Shown here: positions 4,711 through 5,082 of the stretch, piece after piece
How the letters are laid out: every line of letters begins with the position of its first letter
Position numbering within the stretch: the first letter of the stretch is position 1
NCBI GenBank assembly: GCA_017695055.1
Contig: JADILY010000170.1
Location: 1-5,082, forward strand
DNA length: 5,082 nt
Source: Merdivivens faecigallinarum
Lineage (GTDB): Bacteria > Bacteroidota > Bacteroidia > Bacteroidales > UBA932
Reading direction: 5' to 3'
Notes under the pieces: model-generated
Seen by the model: only the letters and a program-made list of their open reading frames with translations
Told to the model about the DNA's origin: nothing
Databases searched by the model: none
Translations under genes and position numbers: made by a program

Positions 4711-5082
4711 ATGAACATATCTAACATAAGACTATTGAATCAACAATTGGTTAATCCGCAAATGTCAGACATCCATGAATTGGTCGCATGGATGGGGATG
4801 CTGCAAGCCTAGGAATACACAATGATGCGTTGGGCGGCAGGCATTCGTCTGAAACGGCCCTCCATGTCATCATTCCGTAAAGCCTTTGATTCAGGGCAAA
4901 TTGTCAGGATGCACCTGTTCAGATGTACATGGCAGTTGGTGGCAGCTGAAGACCTGCACTGGATGCTGAAATTGTGTGCCGACAAAAACAAGAAAGCAAT
5001 CAGATATTACGGACAAGGCATTTCTGAAAAAGACTTTGAACACGCCTGCGGCCTCATCTGTCAGGCACTTGCAGGGAAACAA
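4711..5082 (+). pseudogene. HTH_42 winged-helix protein (AlkZ/YcaQ DNA-glycosylase superfamily), interrupted by TAG and cut by the window end
   Basis: The ATG at 4711 opens MNISNIRLLNQQL, then ELVAWMGMLQA, then an in-frame TAG at 4810-4812. The same frame stays open for 90 more codons to the window end with continuing family sequence: EYTMMRWAAGIRLKRPS, IVRMHLFRCTWQLVAAED and LHWMLKLCADKNKKAI. Members are about 350-380 residues, so roughly the first third is here. Characterised relatives AlkZ and YcaQ are DNA glycosylases that unhook interstrand crosslinks or remove alkylated bases, using a QxQ or QxD motif. The expected motif here is Q-A-Q followed by EY, and the stop replaces the second Gln. 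Restart at the ATGs at 4822/4825 would lose the motif. Alternatives are sequencing error, readthrough, or a recently dead gene. Codon use (TTG, ATA, AGA, TGT) differs from hpt-adk. Substrate is unknown. Confidence 0.8.

Noticed and set aside
4809..5082. Two minus-strand frames opposite the HTH_42 gene
   Set aside because: The plus strand in this interval carries clear family motifs, so these are shadows.

Overview
The window reads as a chromosomal segment of a member of the Bacteroidota, most likely order Bacteroidales and possibly Rikenellaceae/Alistipes-like. The evidence is a helix-hairpin-helix outer-membrane protein of a type common in that phylum, the hpt-adk gene pair, an HTH_42 protein resembling Bacteroides homologues, A/T-rich leaders without clear Shine-Dalgarno sequences, and several matches to the Bacteroidetes promoter pattern TTTG-N19-21-TAnnTTTG. 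The family-level assignment is inference.

Left part (1-2246). The end of a LysM cell-wall protein on the plus strand converges on a long minus-strand gene for a secreted HhH-containing putative outer-membrane beta-barrel. That gene has a good promoter match at 2179-2210. Its start is better placed at an ATG at 2140 than at the TTG 9 bases upstream.

Middle part (2247-4339). A minus-strand pair, ybaK (aminoacyl-tRNA deacylase) then vsr (very-short-patch mismatch endonuclease), has only 3 bases between the genes. It diverges across a 59-bp intergenic region from a plus-strand pair, hpt (purine salvage) then adk (adenylate kinase), also 3 bases apart. Thus a translation-fidelity/DNA-repair pair lies back to back with a purine-nucleotide pair.

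Right part (4340-5082). The region after adk is AT-rich and unusual. The adk stop codon lies inside the first of four 24-bp tandem repeat units. Next come two 57-bp modules with inverted-repeat ends. Their four arms can pair 1:2 and 3:4 or, alternatively, 2:3, and the 2:3 hairpin is followed by a T run, so the layout resembles an attenuator. The window then runs into an HTH_42 winged-helix protein of the AlkZ/YcaQ DNA-glycosylase superfamily. It is interrupted by an in-frame TAG at codon 34, exactly where the second Gln of the family's QxQ motif should be. The inferred ancestral sequence CCAGG changed to CTAGG is the 5-methylcytosine deamination event that a canonical Vsr repairs, and a vsr gene lies about 2 kb away. 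This link is speculative but testable.

I see no CRISPR array, tRNA, rRNA, transposase or complete new multigene system in this window.
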